A stretch of DNA of 64,000 bases from Brevibacillus_H sp041920465 (GTDB lineage: Bacteria > Bacillota > Bacilli > Brevibacillales > Brevibacillaceae): contig JBHGXW010000017.1 of assembly GCA_041920465.1 (NCBI GenBank), forward strand, positions 1 to 64,000, in the 5' to 3' direction. The notes under the pieces are model-generated. The model was not told the DNA's origin, ran no database searches, and saw only the letters and a list, made by a program, of their open reading frames with translations. Each line of letters opens with the position of its first letter. The stretch's first letter is position 1. Positions 24,695 to 33,304 of the stretch are shown here, one piece after another. The translations under genes and the position numbers were made by a program.

Positions 24695-24803
24695 ATGCTC
24701 CAGCCAATTGTGTGCGTATCACGGAAACACAGACATAACATTTTCTCATATGATAGTACGATCCCTCATGCGCCATCTTTCGGTGAAAGGAGGACGTACA
24801 TCC

Positions 24804-25280
24804 TTGACAACACTTTATCTGACCCCCAGAGCTTGGCGGCAAATTGAGCAGGCTGTTCGGAAACAGCCGATGATTGAAACAGGCGGCATTTTGATGGGCT
24901 ACCAAACGGAGGATGGCAACTCGATCATCGCTTATGCGAGTGGACCAGGGCCAAAGGCGATCCAGACGAAAAATGCCGTGCAGTTTGATGATCCCTATCT
25001 CAAGAGGCTGGCGCAGCAAATCAAGAGGCAAAGCGCGGGACGCCTTTCTTACATCGGCGATTGGCACAGCCATACGGTGAAACGTTTGACACCAAGCCGA
25101 AACGACCGCTTAACGGTCTATCAGAAAAGCTCCAGCAATCTCTACACCTCTTCTTCGCCGCTCATGTTGATTGTCGGACTCGGGAAACGGGACCAATTGC
25201 AGGCCCGTGCCTTTGTTCTTTCCGATTCTTTTCGGGAAGTGAAGCGGATTCAGCTGTATCAGAAGCAAGCGAAGCAATAA
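24804..25280 (+). CDS. JAMM/MPN+ metalloprotease-family protein
   Basis: The 158-residue protein has a complete JAMM motif: Glu in IETGGILMG, then GDWHSH with Ser and Asp in TPSRND at the canonical seven- and two-residue spacings. JAMM proteins remove ubiquitin-like tags or process sulfur-carrier proteins. I use the TTG at 24804 because AAAGGAGG precedes it; the longer frame from 24708 has no ribosome site. Its last 119 bp overlap the 3' end of the convergent PBP gene. No ThiS/MoaD-like or E1-like gene is nearby, so its substrate is unknown. Confidence 0.8.
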   Translation: MTTLYLTPRAWRQIEQAVRKQPMIETGGILMGYQTEDGNSIIAYASGPGPKAIQTKNAVQFDDPYLKRLAQQIKRQSAGRLSYIGDWHSHTVKRLTPSRNDRLTVYQKSSSNLYTSSSPLMLIVGLGKRDQLQARAFVLSDSFREVKRIQLYQKQAKQ

Positions 25281-27060
25281 CCTGTCTAAACACTTGCGTC
25301 GCCTTATGCCGTCCTGACGTCGGCTGGTTTTCCACGACGACGGCTATCGCATATTTGGGTTTGTCGATGGGAGCAAGCCCCGCAAACCATTGGTGATTCA
25401 CAGGCTGCCCGGACGAATAAGTCTGGGCAGTGCCGCTTTTTCCCGCGACGCTCCATGCCAGTCCTTGCAGGGATTCTCCTGTTCCCTTCTCGACAACGGC
25501 AGTAAGCAGTTTCAGCAGTCTTTTGGCCGTCAGTTTATCGATTCCTTCCGTTCCGAGCGGAGAAGTGGGGAAGTGATGAAAGGTTATTCCGTTACGATAG
25601 GTGATTTGGCTGACCAGCCGAACCTGATTCGCTTTGCCTGACCTTGCAATCGTTGCCATCATGTTGGCCGCTTGCAGTGGGGTGATCCGGACATCCCGCT
25701 GTCCAATCGCGGTCTGAATCAAAGCTCCTTCGTCTTGCTTGGAGCTGTCGGGAGCAAAGATCATCCCGCTCTCTTCGCCGTCCAGCTGGTGAAAATTCTC
25801 CAGCTTGTACAAGGTATCGGCAGACCAGCCAACAGGCGCAGCAAGTCCTAACCGTTTGGCATATTCCTCAATCTTTTCGCCTCCAACCCGCTTGGCAATC
25901 TCGGCAAACGCAATATTACAGGAATTGGCGAATGCTTCCTCCATCGTCTGAAGGCCGTGGCCCTCCTTTTTCCAACAGGAGAACCCGTATTTGCCGTACT
26001 CTCCCTCACACAGAAACTTGTCGTTGGGTGAGACGATCCCTTCCCCCAAAGCGGCAGCGGCCACAACGGTTTTAAACACGGACCCGGGGGGAAGCTGCTT
26101 CAATGCGTGATTCTGCCAGGCCCCGTCTGAGAGATTGACACGATTCTGATCATAGGAAGGCCTGCTTACCATCGCGACAATATCGCTGGTCTCGGCATCC
26201 AGCACGACAATCGAACCTTCCTTCAAGCCCTCTTCATCGGCAATTCGCTCCATTTTCTGCTGAATCTCTTGATCAAGCGTGGTAACCAATGTAAGCGGAT
26301 AAAAGGCATTGTCATTAGAGCGGAAGCGAACATCCAATCCCCGCATCGGCTGCCCCATTCCGTCAACATAGTAAGACAGTCTGGATGGCTCTGTTCCCTG
26401 CAGGAATGGATCAAAGCTTCGTTCCAATCCGCTCGCCCCAACTATGCTCGACAAACTCATTTGACCGGAAATCAATTCGTTTTGGTAACGGCTTTTGACC
26501 AATTCCGGATTTTGGCTGACGAATCCGATCGTCTGCCTGGCAATTCCATTCGCCTGGTAGCGCTCTGTCACGGCAAGGGCAAGAATCCCCGGCACGTGCA
26601 ACTTGTTTATTTGATCCGCCTGCCGATCACTAAGTGGAATAATCCTGCCTTCTTCATCACGCAAAATGGTTGGGCTTTTCCCCTCCCGGATTGCCCGGAC
26701 GATTCTTGCTTGCGGCTGTCCGACAATCCCGGCTACTTGCGAGATTGCCTTGTTTCCTTCGATTTCGCCCCTTGCCAACGGGAAAATGATCAAGGCATTC
26801 TGTTCCACTCCGGTCAACGGATGCCCGTTTCGATCCGCAATTTCGCCCCGGCCGCTGTCTAAGATAATGGTCTGCTGCCGCTGCTTCACCGCGTATTGAA
26901 TCAAATCAATATCATGCGAAGAAAAATGATGGGGAAATCCAATCTGAATCCACCATAACCGAAGCATCAATCCCCCGAAAAGAAGCGACAAAAGCAAAAG
27001 AATGAGAAAAGCTCTTCGCTGTGTTGATCGTGTCAGAAGCAACTTTCTCCCTCCTTTCAT
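25162..27060 (-). CDS. pbpI: class B penicillin-binding protein (PbpI/FtsI-like transpeptidase)
   Basis: The 632-residue D,D-transpeptidase has an N-terminal membrane anchor (about residues 15-36), a PBP dimerisation domain (about 55-230) and a transpeptidase domain. The active-site motifs are LPPGSVFKT (SxxK), ANSCNIAF (SxN) and AGKSGTAQT (KSG). It lacks PASTA domains. The position beside udk-trhP2-trhP1-trmR matches B. subtilis yrrR/pbpI, though greA is absent. The hydrophilic C-terminal 40 residues overlap the JAMM gene on the other strand and are probably dispensable. Confidence 0.85.
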   Translation of the reverse strand: MKGGRKLLLTRSTQRRAFLILLLLSLLFGGLMLRLWWIQIGFPHHFSSHDIDLIQYAVKQRQQTIILDSGRGEIADRNGHPLTGVEQNALIIFPLARGEIEGNKAISQVAGIVGQPQARIVRAIREGKSPTILRDEEGRIIPLSDRQADQINKLHVPGILALAVTERYQANGIARQTIGFVSQNPELVKSRYQNELISGQMSLSSIVGASGLERSFDPFLQGTEPSRLSYYVDGMGQPMRGLDVRFRSNDNAFYPLTLVTTLDQEIQQKMERIADEEGLKEGSIVVLDAETSDIVAMVSRPSYDQNRVNLSDGAWQNHALKQLPPGSVFKTVVAAAALGEGIVSPNDKFLCEGEYGKYGFSCWKKEGHGLQTMEEAFANSCNIAFAEIAKRVGGEKIEEYAKRLGLAAPVGWSADTLYKLENFHQLDGEESGMIFAPDSSKQDEGALIQTAIGQRDVRITPLQAANMMATIARSGKANQVRLVSQITYRNGITFHHFPTSPLGTEGIDKLTAKRLLKLLTAVVEKGTGESLQGLAWSVAGKSGTAQTYSSGQPVNHQWFAGLAPIDKPKYAIAVVVENQPTSGRHKATQVFRQVIASLASDTAESASLPEKNRKEQRHGPAIGPVSRVRQST

Positions 27061-27325
27061 CAGCTGTTGTTTCCCAGTTTTGACATGAAAGAGGGAGATT
27101 CAAACAAAATGAGAAAAGACTTCGTCCCTTTTCGCTCTATTTAAGCTCGCTTGCAGCGTCTACCGTCCGCTTCGCTCACTTCAGAAGGGAGTCGACAAGA
27201 AAATCGCTTGGCCTCTCAATGGTGTAAAGAATGTCGACTCTTTTCCTTCTTTCGCTCCCTGCGCTATGTTTCGCTTAAAAGGAGCTGTGAGTGGACGAAG
27301 TTTTTCTTCTGTTGAACGAAAGGAA

Positions 27326-27369
27326 AGAAAGTTTAACCACTTTAAATTATTAAAATGGTTAAACTTTCT
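27326..27369. repeat. 44-bp palindromic repeat, copy A
   Basis: AGAAAGTTTAACCACTTT and its near-perfect inverted partner enclose an A/T loop. The same 44-bp palindrome occurs at 33219-33262. The surrounding gene-free stretch 27061-27421 also has a 9-bp inverted repeat around GTCGAC (about 27189 and 27227) and no open frame that I can support. Confidence 0.75.
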
Positions 27370-27379
27370 GATAATATAA

Positions 27380-27411
27380 GAGAAACTCGGGGAGGATTCC
27401 CCGAGTTTCTC
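27380..27411. terminator. strong intrinsic terminator after udk
   Basis: AGAAACTCGGGG / CCCCGAGTTTCT is a perfect 12-bp stem with a 6-nt loop. It begins 11 bp beyond the udk stop and ends the tRNA-modification/udk operon. Confidence 0.85.
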
Positions 27412-27421
27412 TGTTCCATCT

Positions 27422-28057
27422 CTATAAAGCTGTTTGTTTGGCGGCGAGAATGTCGCGAATTTTCGTTGACAACAGATCAATTGCCACCAGGTTAAAGCCG
27501 CCCTCCGGAACAATCACATCCGCGTAACGTTTGGTCGGCTCAATAAATTGCAAATGCATTGGGCGGACAATGCTTAAATATTGGTTCACGATGGATTCCA
27601 GCGTACGCCCCCGCTCTTCCATGTCACGGCGGATGCGTCTGACGATTCGTACATCTGCGTCGGTATCAACGAAAACCTTGATGTCCATCATGTCGCGGAT
27701 TCGTTGATCCTCCAAGATGAGCATGCCTTCCAGGATGATAACGTTTTTGGGTTCCACCAGGATCCGCTCGCTGGAACGATTGTGTATCTTGAAATCGTAG
27801 ACGGGCTTGTAGATGGAGCGTCCACTCATCAGCTCCTGCAAATGAAACAGAAGCAAATCGTTATCGAAGGCAAACGGATGATCGTAGTTGGTAAGCACGC
27901 GCTCTTCCATACTTAAATGACTTTGATCCTTATAGTAGGAATCCTGTTCGATCATAATCACACTCTCGTCTTGGAACTGACGATATAATTCTCTTGCTAC
28001 AGTGGTTTTGCCGGAACCGCTTCCGCCGGCTACCCCAATCAAAACGGGGTGACCCAT
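27422..28057 (-). CDS. udk: uridine kinase
   Basis: The 211-residue kinase phosphorylates uridine and cytidine in pyrimidine salvage. Walker A GVAGGSGSGKTTVARELY is at residues 8-25, and DSYYKD and NYDHPFAFDN follow as in Udk. It lies 3 bp after trhP2 in the conserved Bacillus order trmR-trhP1-trhP2-udk. Confidence 0.95.
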   Translation of the reverse strand: MGHPVLIGVAGGSGSGKTTVARELYRQFQDESVIMIEQDSYYKDQSHLSMEERVLTNYDHPFAFDNDLLLFHLQELMSGRSIYKPVYDFKIHNRSSERILVEPKNVIILEGMLILEDQRIRDMMDIKVFVDTDADVRIVRRIRRDMEERGRTLESIVNQYLSIVRPMHLQFIEPTKRYADVIVPEGGFNLVAIDLLSTKIRDILAAKQTAL

Positions 28058-28060
28058 GAC

Positions 28061-29335
28061 CTAAATCTCCTTCCTCATCATGTCGTAAGCTCGTACAGGC
28101 TTATCGACCTTCACCTTTACTAATTGCATGGCATGCCGGGCCGCATCCAATTCGTTTCCTTCCTCATCCCAAATCTTTTCGATGGTTTGTTGGAAGAACG
28201 TTTCCGGACCAAAGAACTCAACTTTGGCCCCCGGTTTGAAGTAGTTGCGTTGTTGAATGGTTGCCATGCCCGATGCCTGATCGTAGTCTACCACAAGTCC
28301 GGCAAATTCGTAAGGTACCGGATTGTCGGGAACGCCGAAGATTTGCTCTTCTGTACTTGGATTGCCATAAAAGAATCCGGTAGACAAGGTACGCGGAGCC
28401 GCTTTGTACACTTCGTCAATCCACTCCTGTTTCACCTTGAAGTTTGCCGGATCTTTGAAATAATCATCAATGGCCATCCGGTACGCACGGGAAACCGTTG
28501 CCACGTAGTGGATCGATTTCATGCGCCCTTCGATTTTCAGCGAATCGACGCCCGCTTCAATCATGTCTGCAATATACGGCAGCATGCTCAGGTCCTTCGG
28601 CGACATCGTATACTGCTCTTCCCCTTCGGCAAACAGCGCTTTGGCACGCGCCTCATTCGCTTCAAAGTCAAAGCCGTCCTCAAACAAATCATACTTCCAA
28701 CGGCAAGACTGCGCACAGCCCCCGCGGTTGGAATCGCGCATGGCCATGTGGTTGGACAATACGCAGCGGCCGGAATAGGCAATACACATCGCACCGTGAA
28801 TAAACGCTTCGATTTCTACGTCCACTTTTTCCTTTATTTCGCGAATTTCACGCATCGATACCTCACGCGCCAGGACGACACGGGAAATGCCTTCTTCCTT
28901 CCAGAACTTGACGGACTTCCAGTTGGTGGTGGAAGCTTGCGTGCTCAAATGAACTTCCAGGTTAGGCGCAGCCTTCTTGCACGCTTGAATCAACGCAGGG
29001 TCGGCAACGATCACCGCATCAATCCCGATGCTGTACAGCTCCTGAAAGAATTCGCGCATGCCGCCCAAATCCTCGTTGTGGGCAATGATGTTGGCCGCTA
29101 CGAAGACCTTGGCGCCGCGTTCATGGGCAAATTTCACGCCTTCCCGCATCTCGTCATAGCTGAAGTTATCGGCATTTGCCCTGAGGCTGTACGCCTGGCC
29201 GCCGATGTATACGGCATCAGCACCGTAGCGGATAGCAAACTGCAGTTTTTCCAAGCTGCCGGCCGGAGCAAGCAATTCCGGTTTTTTCAAAATTGGTTTT
29301 TCACCTGTTGGTTTTGGAGTCAATATCGTTGACAT
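28061..29335 (-). CDS. trhP2: U32-family tRNA hydroxylation protein P2
   Basis: This protein of about 424 residues belongs to the collagenase-like U32 group (KPELLAPAGSLEKLQFAIRYGADAVYIGG, then SGRCVLSNHMAMRDSNRGGCAQSCRW). The cysteines in GGCAQSC and at GRCVLSN fit the iron-sulfur cluster used by TrhP proteins. With TrhP1 it makes 5-hydroxyuridine at tRNA position 34, using prephenate, as known for B. subtilis YrrO/YrrN. The ATG at 29335 has GAGGTG correctly spaced; a GTG three codons earlier is less likely. Confidence 0.92.
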   Translation of the reverse strand: MSTILTPKPTGEKPILKKPELLAPAGSLEKLQFAIRYGADAVYIGGQAYSLRANADNFSYDEMREGVKFAHERGAKVFVAANIIAHNEDLGGMREFFQELYSIGIDAVIVADPALIQACKKAAPNLEVHLSTQASTTNWKSVKFWKEEGISRVVLAREVSMREIREIKEKVDVEIEAFIHGAMCIAYSGRCVLSNHMAMRDSNRGGCAQSCRWKYDLFEDGFDFEANEARAKALFAEGEEQYTMSPKDLSMLPYIADMIEAGVDSLKIEGRMKSIHYVATVSRAYRMAIDDYFKDPANFKVKQEWIDEVYKAAPRTLSTGFFYGNPSTEEQIFGVPDNPVPYEFAGLVVDYDQASGMATIQQRNYFKPGAKVEFFGPETFFQQTIEKIWDEEGNELDAARHAMQLVKVKVDKPVRAYDMMRKEI

Positions 29336-29365
29336 CACATTCACCTCACTTCTAAAGATGTTAGA

Positions 29366-30316
29366 TTATGATGTTTGGTACGGAATCGGCGGTTTGTAGT
29401 AAAAGCCGGTATTAAGCGGACGGTTCGGCGGTTGGATGGCTTCAATCTTTTCCAGGAACGAGGCAGCCTGGTCCCGATAAGCTTCCACATCGCTCAGGCA
29501 AAGATCAACCGCCTGGCGGTACAGCTTGGTGACGGCTACAGTATATTCGACGCTTTTCATCAGGCCCTCTATTTTGAGGCTGTCAATTCCGCCGCGGATG
29601 AAGTCTTCCAAACCGTCTATCATGCAAATATCTTCGGCGCTCATCACATGGGTGCCATGGCGATCCTCATAGATCGGATAGCTGATGGTTTGCCGCTTTT
29701 CTTCCTTGATAAACATGTTGCGCTCCATTCCTGTGTTCTCCTGTTCCAAATCTCTGCCCTGGTAACCGAAATAAGCCGACACCAAATCGCGCTTGGAATG
29801 GAAAATACAGGTTGCACCGTGTACCTGTGCCTGGATCTCAATCGGGGAGTTCTCACGGTTTTCAATTGTTTCGTCAATTGTCAGTTCGCGAGCCAAGATT
29901 GCGCGGGAAGCCCCCTTGGATGCCCAATAGCTGATTGTATCAAAATTGGTGGAGAGCATCTCCATGCTCCAATGGAGTTTCAAATTGGGCGTAACCTCTT
30001 TGGCCGTCATCAGCACGGAAGGATCGCCAAAAACGATCGCATCAGCACCGATCTGTTCCAAATGGCGAAGGTAGTCCTCCAAACCTTCCAATGCTTCATT
30101 GTGCAGCAAAGCGTTGACGTTCACATACACTTTGGCGCTGCGTTCATGAGCAATCTTCACAGCTTGATCAATCTCATCTATGGTAAAATCACCGGCGTTT
30201 CTTAGCCCGTAACGGGATTCACCGATACTAAGCGCATCGGCTCCTGCTTCCAGTAACGGAATGACACTCGCCAAGCTTTTCGCTGAAACCAACAGCTCAG
30301 GCTTTTTCACGTACAT
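29366..30316 (-). CDS. trhP1: U32-family tRNA hydroxylation protein P1
   Basis: The protein of about 316 residues is the shorter U32 partner (KPELLVSAKSLASVIPLLEAGADALSIGESRYGLR). It keeps the fold but has fewer cysteines than TrhP2. I start at MYVKKPEL with AAAGGA upstream; the frame extends further only through the overlapping trmR gene. A 20-bp overlap with trmR and the 30-bp gap to trhP2 show one operon for 5-hydroxyuridine and 5-methoxyuridine synthesis at the tRNA wobble base. Confidence 0.9.
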   Translation of the reverse strand: MYVKKPELLVSAKSLASVIPLLEAGADALSIGESRYGLRNAGDFTIDEIDQAVKIAHERSAKVYVNVNALLHNEALEGLEDYLRHLEQIGADAIVFGDPSVLMTAKEVTPNLKLHWSMEMLSTNFDTISYWASKGASRAILARELTIDETIENRENSPIEIQAQVHGATCIFHSKRDLVSAYFGYQGRDLEQENTGMERNMFIKEEKRQTISYPIYEDRHGTHVMSAEDICMIDGLEDFIRGGIDSLKIEGLMKSVEYTVAVTKLYRQAVDLCLSDVEAYRDQAASFLEKIEAIQPPNRPLNTGFYYKPPIPYQTS

Positions 30317-30959
30317 CCGATCCTTTCTCTCTCTTGATACTGACGGCAATCCCATCGCCAATCGGCACAAAAGCCGTTTCCAATGACGGATGGCCCACAA
30401 GGTATTGGTTAAAAAGATGAATCTTTTCGACAAGCGGCCGCTGCCGTTTCGTCGCTTCCTCCGGATTGGCGACGAGACCGCGGAACAAAACGTTGTCGCT
30501 GATCACCAGTCCGCCTTCCCTCACCAGCGGCAGATACAGATTCAAAAACGTCTGATACTGCCCTTTGGCGGCGTCTATAAACAGGCAGTCAAACTCATAT
30601 CCGTCCGGCAAACCTTGTGTCGCATCGCCTTCGATTAATTCAATTCGCTCTGTCAAATTGGCTTCAGCGAAGTTTGCGCGGGCCCGTGAAATCCGGCTCT
30701 CGTCCATCTCCATCGTGACGATTTGGGCCTCTGGTGCCGCTTCAGCCAGCCAGATTGTTGAATAACCAATGGCCGTCCCGATTTCCAGAATCCGTTTCGG
30801 CTGATGCGTAAGCAAAAGGAGCCGAATCAGCTGGGCGCTAGGCAGCTGCACAATGGGAATTCCCTCCGCATACGCTTCTTGTTCAAGGCGCGTGAGAAGG
30901 GACGAACGCTCCGGTATTAAAGTTTGAAGGTATGATTCAATAAGTGGATTCGTAATCAT
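30297..30959 (-). CDS. trmR: tRNA 5-hydroxyuridine methyltransferase
   Basis: This 220-residue class I methyltransferase of the O-methyltransferase 3 type has motif I RILEIGTAIGYSTIWLAEAAP, the ETDESR-like MEMDESRISRA and the FIDAAKGQY metal region. Its position before the two U32 genes identifies it as TrmR (YrrM), which methylates ho5U34 to mo5U34. It is the first gene of the trmR-trhP1-trhP2-udk unit. Confidence 0.92.
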   Translation of the reverse strand: MITNPLIESYLQTLIPERSSLLTRLEQEAYAEGIPIVQLPSAQLIRLLLLTHQPKRILEIGTAIGYSTIWLAEAAPEAQIVTMEMDESRISRARANFAEANLTERIELIEGDATQGLPDGYEFDCLFIDAAKGQYQTFLNLYLPLVREGGLVISDNVLFRGLVANPEEATKRQRPLVEKIHLFNQYLVGHPSLETAFVPIGDGIAVSIKREKGSDVREKA

Positions 30960-30984
30960 TCGCTATGCTCCCCGCTGAGAAAAC

Positions 30985-31215
30985 CCACCGGGCTATAACT
31001 AACGTTGCGCCCGGCGGGGCCCCCAACTTATAAAATCTTATCCGCTAAGAACCCCTGTCCGACCCAAGCTATCGCTACGCCGCACAGAACGTGCCAGTGT
31101 CGACAAGCGCCATACAGGACGTATCAGTGTCAGCCATGCAGCAGGACGCTGCGTTTTGGCTGACCCTAAGGACGAGGCGGTGTTAGTCGACCGTCGGGCG
31201 GGGCCCCGAACTTAT
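30985..31215. repeat. GC-rich nested-hairpin intergenic repeats, copy 2 (compound)
   Basis: This gene-free stretch (30960-31301) holds two GGGCGGGGCCCC ... AACTTATAAA blocks (about 31010-31040 and 31193-31220). Between them, a stretch is homologous to 18044-18118, with an extra internal duplication of CAGGACGTATCAGTGT type. The left block CCGGGCTATAACTAACGTTGC also matches CCGGCCATAACTTACGTGGC near 33048. Confidence 0.55.
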
Positions 31216-31301
31216 AAATTCTTAATCTCCAAGATAACCGATATATTATATCATATTTCTAATATGAAAACATTGTTTTTAGCTTAAGTCGAGTGGTTTT
31301 C

Positions 31302-32411
31302 TCAATTTTTCCGGCTTTTTGCATCTTGCGCCAAGTGTTCTTCCAACGTTTTGGAGAAGTAGTGTTCATATGATCCGTCCTTCTTGGTTACATAAAAGAA
31401 GTATTCATGCTTGGCCGGCTCAACCACCGCGGCAATCGAGGCTCTCCCCGGATTGGCAATCGGGCCAGGCGGCAACCCGCGATGCAGATAAGTATTGTAC
31501 GGACTTTCTATTTTCAAATCGTTGTAGGTGATGCGATCCCGTTGCGTGCCCAGCACATATTGAATCGTCGCATCCGCCTGAAGCATCCAATCGTTCTGCA
31601 GGCGGTTGTATAATACTCCTGCTACAATAGGCCGTTCCTTATCAACAGTTACTTCCCGTTCTACAATGGAAGCGAGAATGATGGCATCATCCAGCGAGAT
31701 TTTGCGCTTGGCAAGCTCCGCGATCCACTCCGGCTTAATTTCTTTTTGGAATTGGGAAAGCATCTTGGCGATAATCTCATGCGCACTTGCGCCTTTTTTC
31801 ACTTCATATGTTTCCGGGAACAAATACCCCTCTAGGCGATATTTTCGCCCTTCTTTGGGTTTGATAGACGAAACAAAGGCAAATTCAGAAAAGTTCCCCT
31901 GGTTTACCTCACGCAAAAAAGCTGTTTTATCCACGATCCCCTTCCCAGCCAGGGAAGCAGCAATCTGCTCTACATTCCAGCCCTCGGGAATCGTGAATTT
32001 CACTGTATCCGCCACCACATCGCCGTCTGCCATGCTCTTCACCAGCTGCGAGACAGGTTGTCCCACATGGAAACGATAATTCCCCGCTTGCAGGCGATTG
32101 CCAACATTTTTTATTTTGACATAAAGACTGAAGATATCAGCGTCCTTGATAAGTCCTTCCTTCTCCAGAATCTGTCCAATCTCCCACACAGACGACCCGG
32201 ATGGAATGTTAATGGTTTTTTCCGCATTGCCGTTCGCCGCAGGGGGCTTAAGCTTATCGTATACATAGAATCCGGCGGCGGCTGTGCAAAGCACGATCAG
32301 CAGTAAGCCCCTCAAGAACAAGCGTGCCGCTCGATTTCTTCGCTTTTGATTGTTTACTCCGATTGGGGTGTTTTTCCCTTGGTTTCCCCGTTCTTTTTTT
32401 ATCTGATTCAA
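31302..32411 (-). CDS. mltG: endolytic murein transglycosylase MltG
   Basis: The protein of about 369 residues has a basic cytosolic start, one membrane anchor (about residues 28-50), a LysM-like region (INIPSGSSVWEIGQILEKEGLI) and the YceG catalytic domain. The catalytic glutamate is in ILASIVEREVTVDKERP, and GVLYNRLQNDWMLQADATIQY is conserved. MltG cuts nascent glycan strands and sets their length. I use the TTG start at 32411 because AGAGGAGGT precedes it at ideal spacing. It precedes trmR, as yrrL precedes yrrM in B. subtilis. Confidence 0.92.
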   Translation of the reverse strand: MNQIKKERGNQGKNTPIGVNNQKRRNRAARLFLRGLLLIVLCTAAAGFYVYDKLKPPAANGNAEKTINIPSGSSVWEIGQILEKEGLIKDADIFSLYVKIKNVGNRLQAGNYRFHVGQPVSQLVKSMADGDVVADTVKFTIPEGWNVEQIAASLAGKGIVDKTAFLREVNQGNFSEFAFVSSIKPKEGRKYRLEGYLFPETYEVKKGASAHEIIAKMLSQFQKEIKPEWIAELAKRKISLDDAIILASIVEREVTVDKERPIVAGVLYNRLQNDWMLQADATIQYVLGTQRDRITYNDLKIESPYNTYLHRGLPPGPIANPGRASIAAVVEPAKHEYFFYVTKKDGSYEHYFSKTLEEHLAQDAKSRKN

Positions 32412-32486
32412 AGATAAACCTCCTCTTCCCAACATCGCTTCCCATTATACCGAAGATTAGTTCTGGTTGCATCTCTAAAGGGGAAA

Positions 32487-32520
32487 GGAAAAAACCCTTC
32501 GGGACGCTCCGAAGGGTTTA
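32487..32520 (-). terminator. intrinsic terminator
   Basis: AAACCCTTCGG / CCGAAGGGTTT forms an 11-bp stem followed on the minus strand by TTTTTT. It ends the small gene at 32574-32804, 54 bp away. Confidence 0.85.
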
Positions 32521-32573
32521 ACGAAGGCGTATAGCCAGTCTATTTCAAGATCGGGGAATTTCTAAAATGTGAA

Positions 32574-32804
32574 TTAGTAACCGTACACAAACGCTTCATC
32601 ATCAAACCATTTGACGCGGACGGTTTCATCTGCAAATGTAATTTCCTGATTTCCGATTTTGAGACAATTACCTTCTCTCTCACACACTTCGAACTCATGG
32701 AACGGGACGGATTCAATCATTTTCACGTCGCCTGAAGCAAACACGACAACGACTGTACCCAATTCTACTCCTTCAATCGCTTCCCGTTCTAATACCATGT
32801 TCAT
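32574..32804 (-). CDS. small conserved-looking hypothetical protein
   Basis: The 76-residue acidic protein is mainly beta-strand in pattern (GVELGTVVVVFASGDVKMIES, ITFADETVRVKWFDDEAFVYGY) and has one cysteine pair (FEVCEREGNCLKIG). AAGGAG precedes the ATG, and it has its own terminator, so it is a genuine gene. I do not recognise the family. Confidence 0.65.
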   Translation of the reverse strand: MNMVLEREAIEGVELGTVVVVFASGDVKMIESVPFHEFEVCEREGNCLKIGNQEITFADETVRVKWFDDEAFVYGY

Positions 32805-32985
32805 GGATGGTCATCTCCTTGATTCTTATAAAAAATTACTTACACCTCTATTCTATAGGAAAGATGTTTGGCTAAGACCATTGATTTATGAATAAACGGT
32901 TAAAAAATAAGAAAAACGTTGTCCTTTCTTGCCTCCGTTACAGCTTGCGCAGTTGTACTCAAGTCCGGCTTCTCTCATCGTCAGG

Positions 32986-33040
32986 AAGTGGTCAAAACCG
33001 CAGCATCGGCCTTCGTATCGCTGCTTGACCACTTTTTTTA
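32986..33040 (+). terminator. strong plus-strand terminator without an upstream plus-strand gene
   Basis: AAGTGGTCAA and TTGACCACTT form a 10-bp outer stem, with GCAG/CTGC inside, followed by TTTTTTT. No plus-strand gene precedes it within several kilobases, so it may end an unannotated small RNA from 32805-32985 or an antisense transcript. Confidence 0.6.
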
Positions 33041-33145
33041 CCCACCCGGCCATAACTTACGTGGCGCCGGTCGGGGCCCTTTTTCTCCTGACGATTTTTG
33101 CCCTCTCGGCTTAAGCTACGCTTAAGCCGAGCGGGGCCCCAGTGA
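33041..33145. repeat. GC-rich nested-hairpin intergenic repeat, copy 3
   Basis: CCGGCCATAACTTACGTGGC and CGGGGCCC match the left block of the element near 30987. It is followed by a perfect 12-bp hairpin CTCGGCTTAAGC / GCTTAAGCCGAG (33105-33131) and CGGGGCCCC. Confidence 0.5.
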
Positions 33146-33218
33146 GCGCCTGGGCTTGCGCTGTAAGAGTCGCTGAGAAATGGACAATCGTTTTTCTCCA
33201 CTGGCTACGCAAATGGAA

Positions 33219-33262
33219 AGAAAGTTTAACCACTTTTATAATTTAAAGTGGTTAAACTTTCT
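33219..33262. repeat. 44-bp palindromic repeat, copy B
   Basis: This is an almost perfect 44-bp palindrome with arms AGAAAGTTTAACCACTTT / AAAGTGGTTAAACTTTCT, the same unit as 27326-27369. It lies about 40 bp after the SIMPL gene. Confidence 0.75.
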
Positions 33263-33304
33263 ACCCTGAAAGCGGATTGATCCATGTAAAGAATACGCTG
33301 CAAC

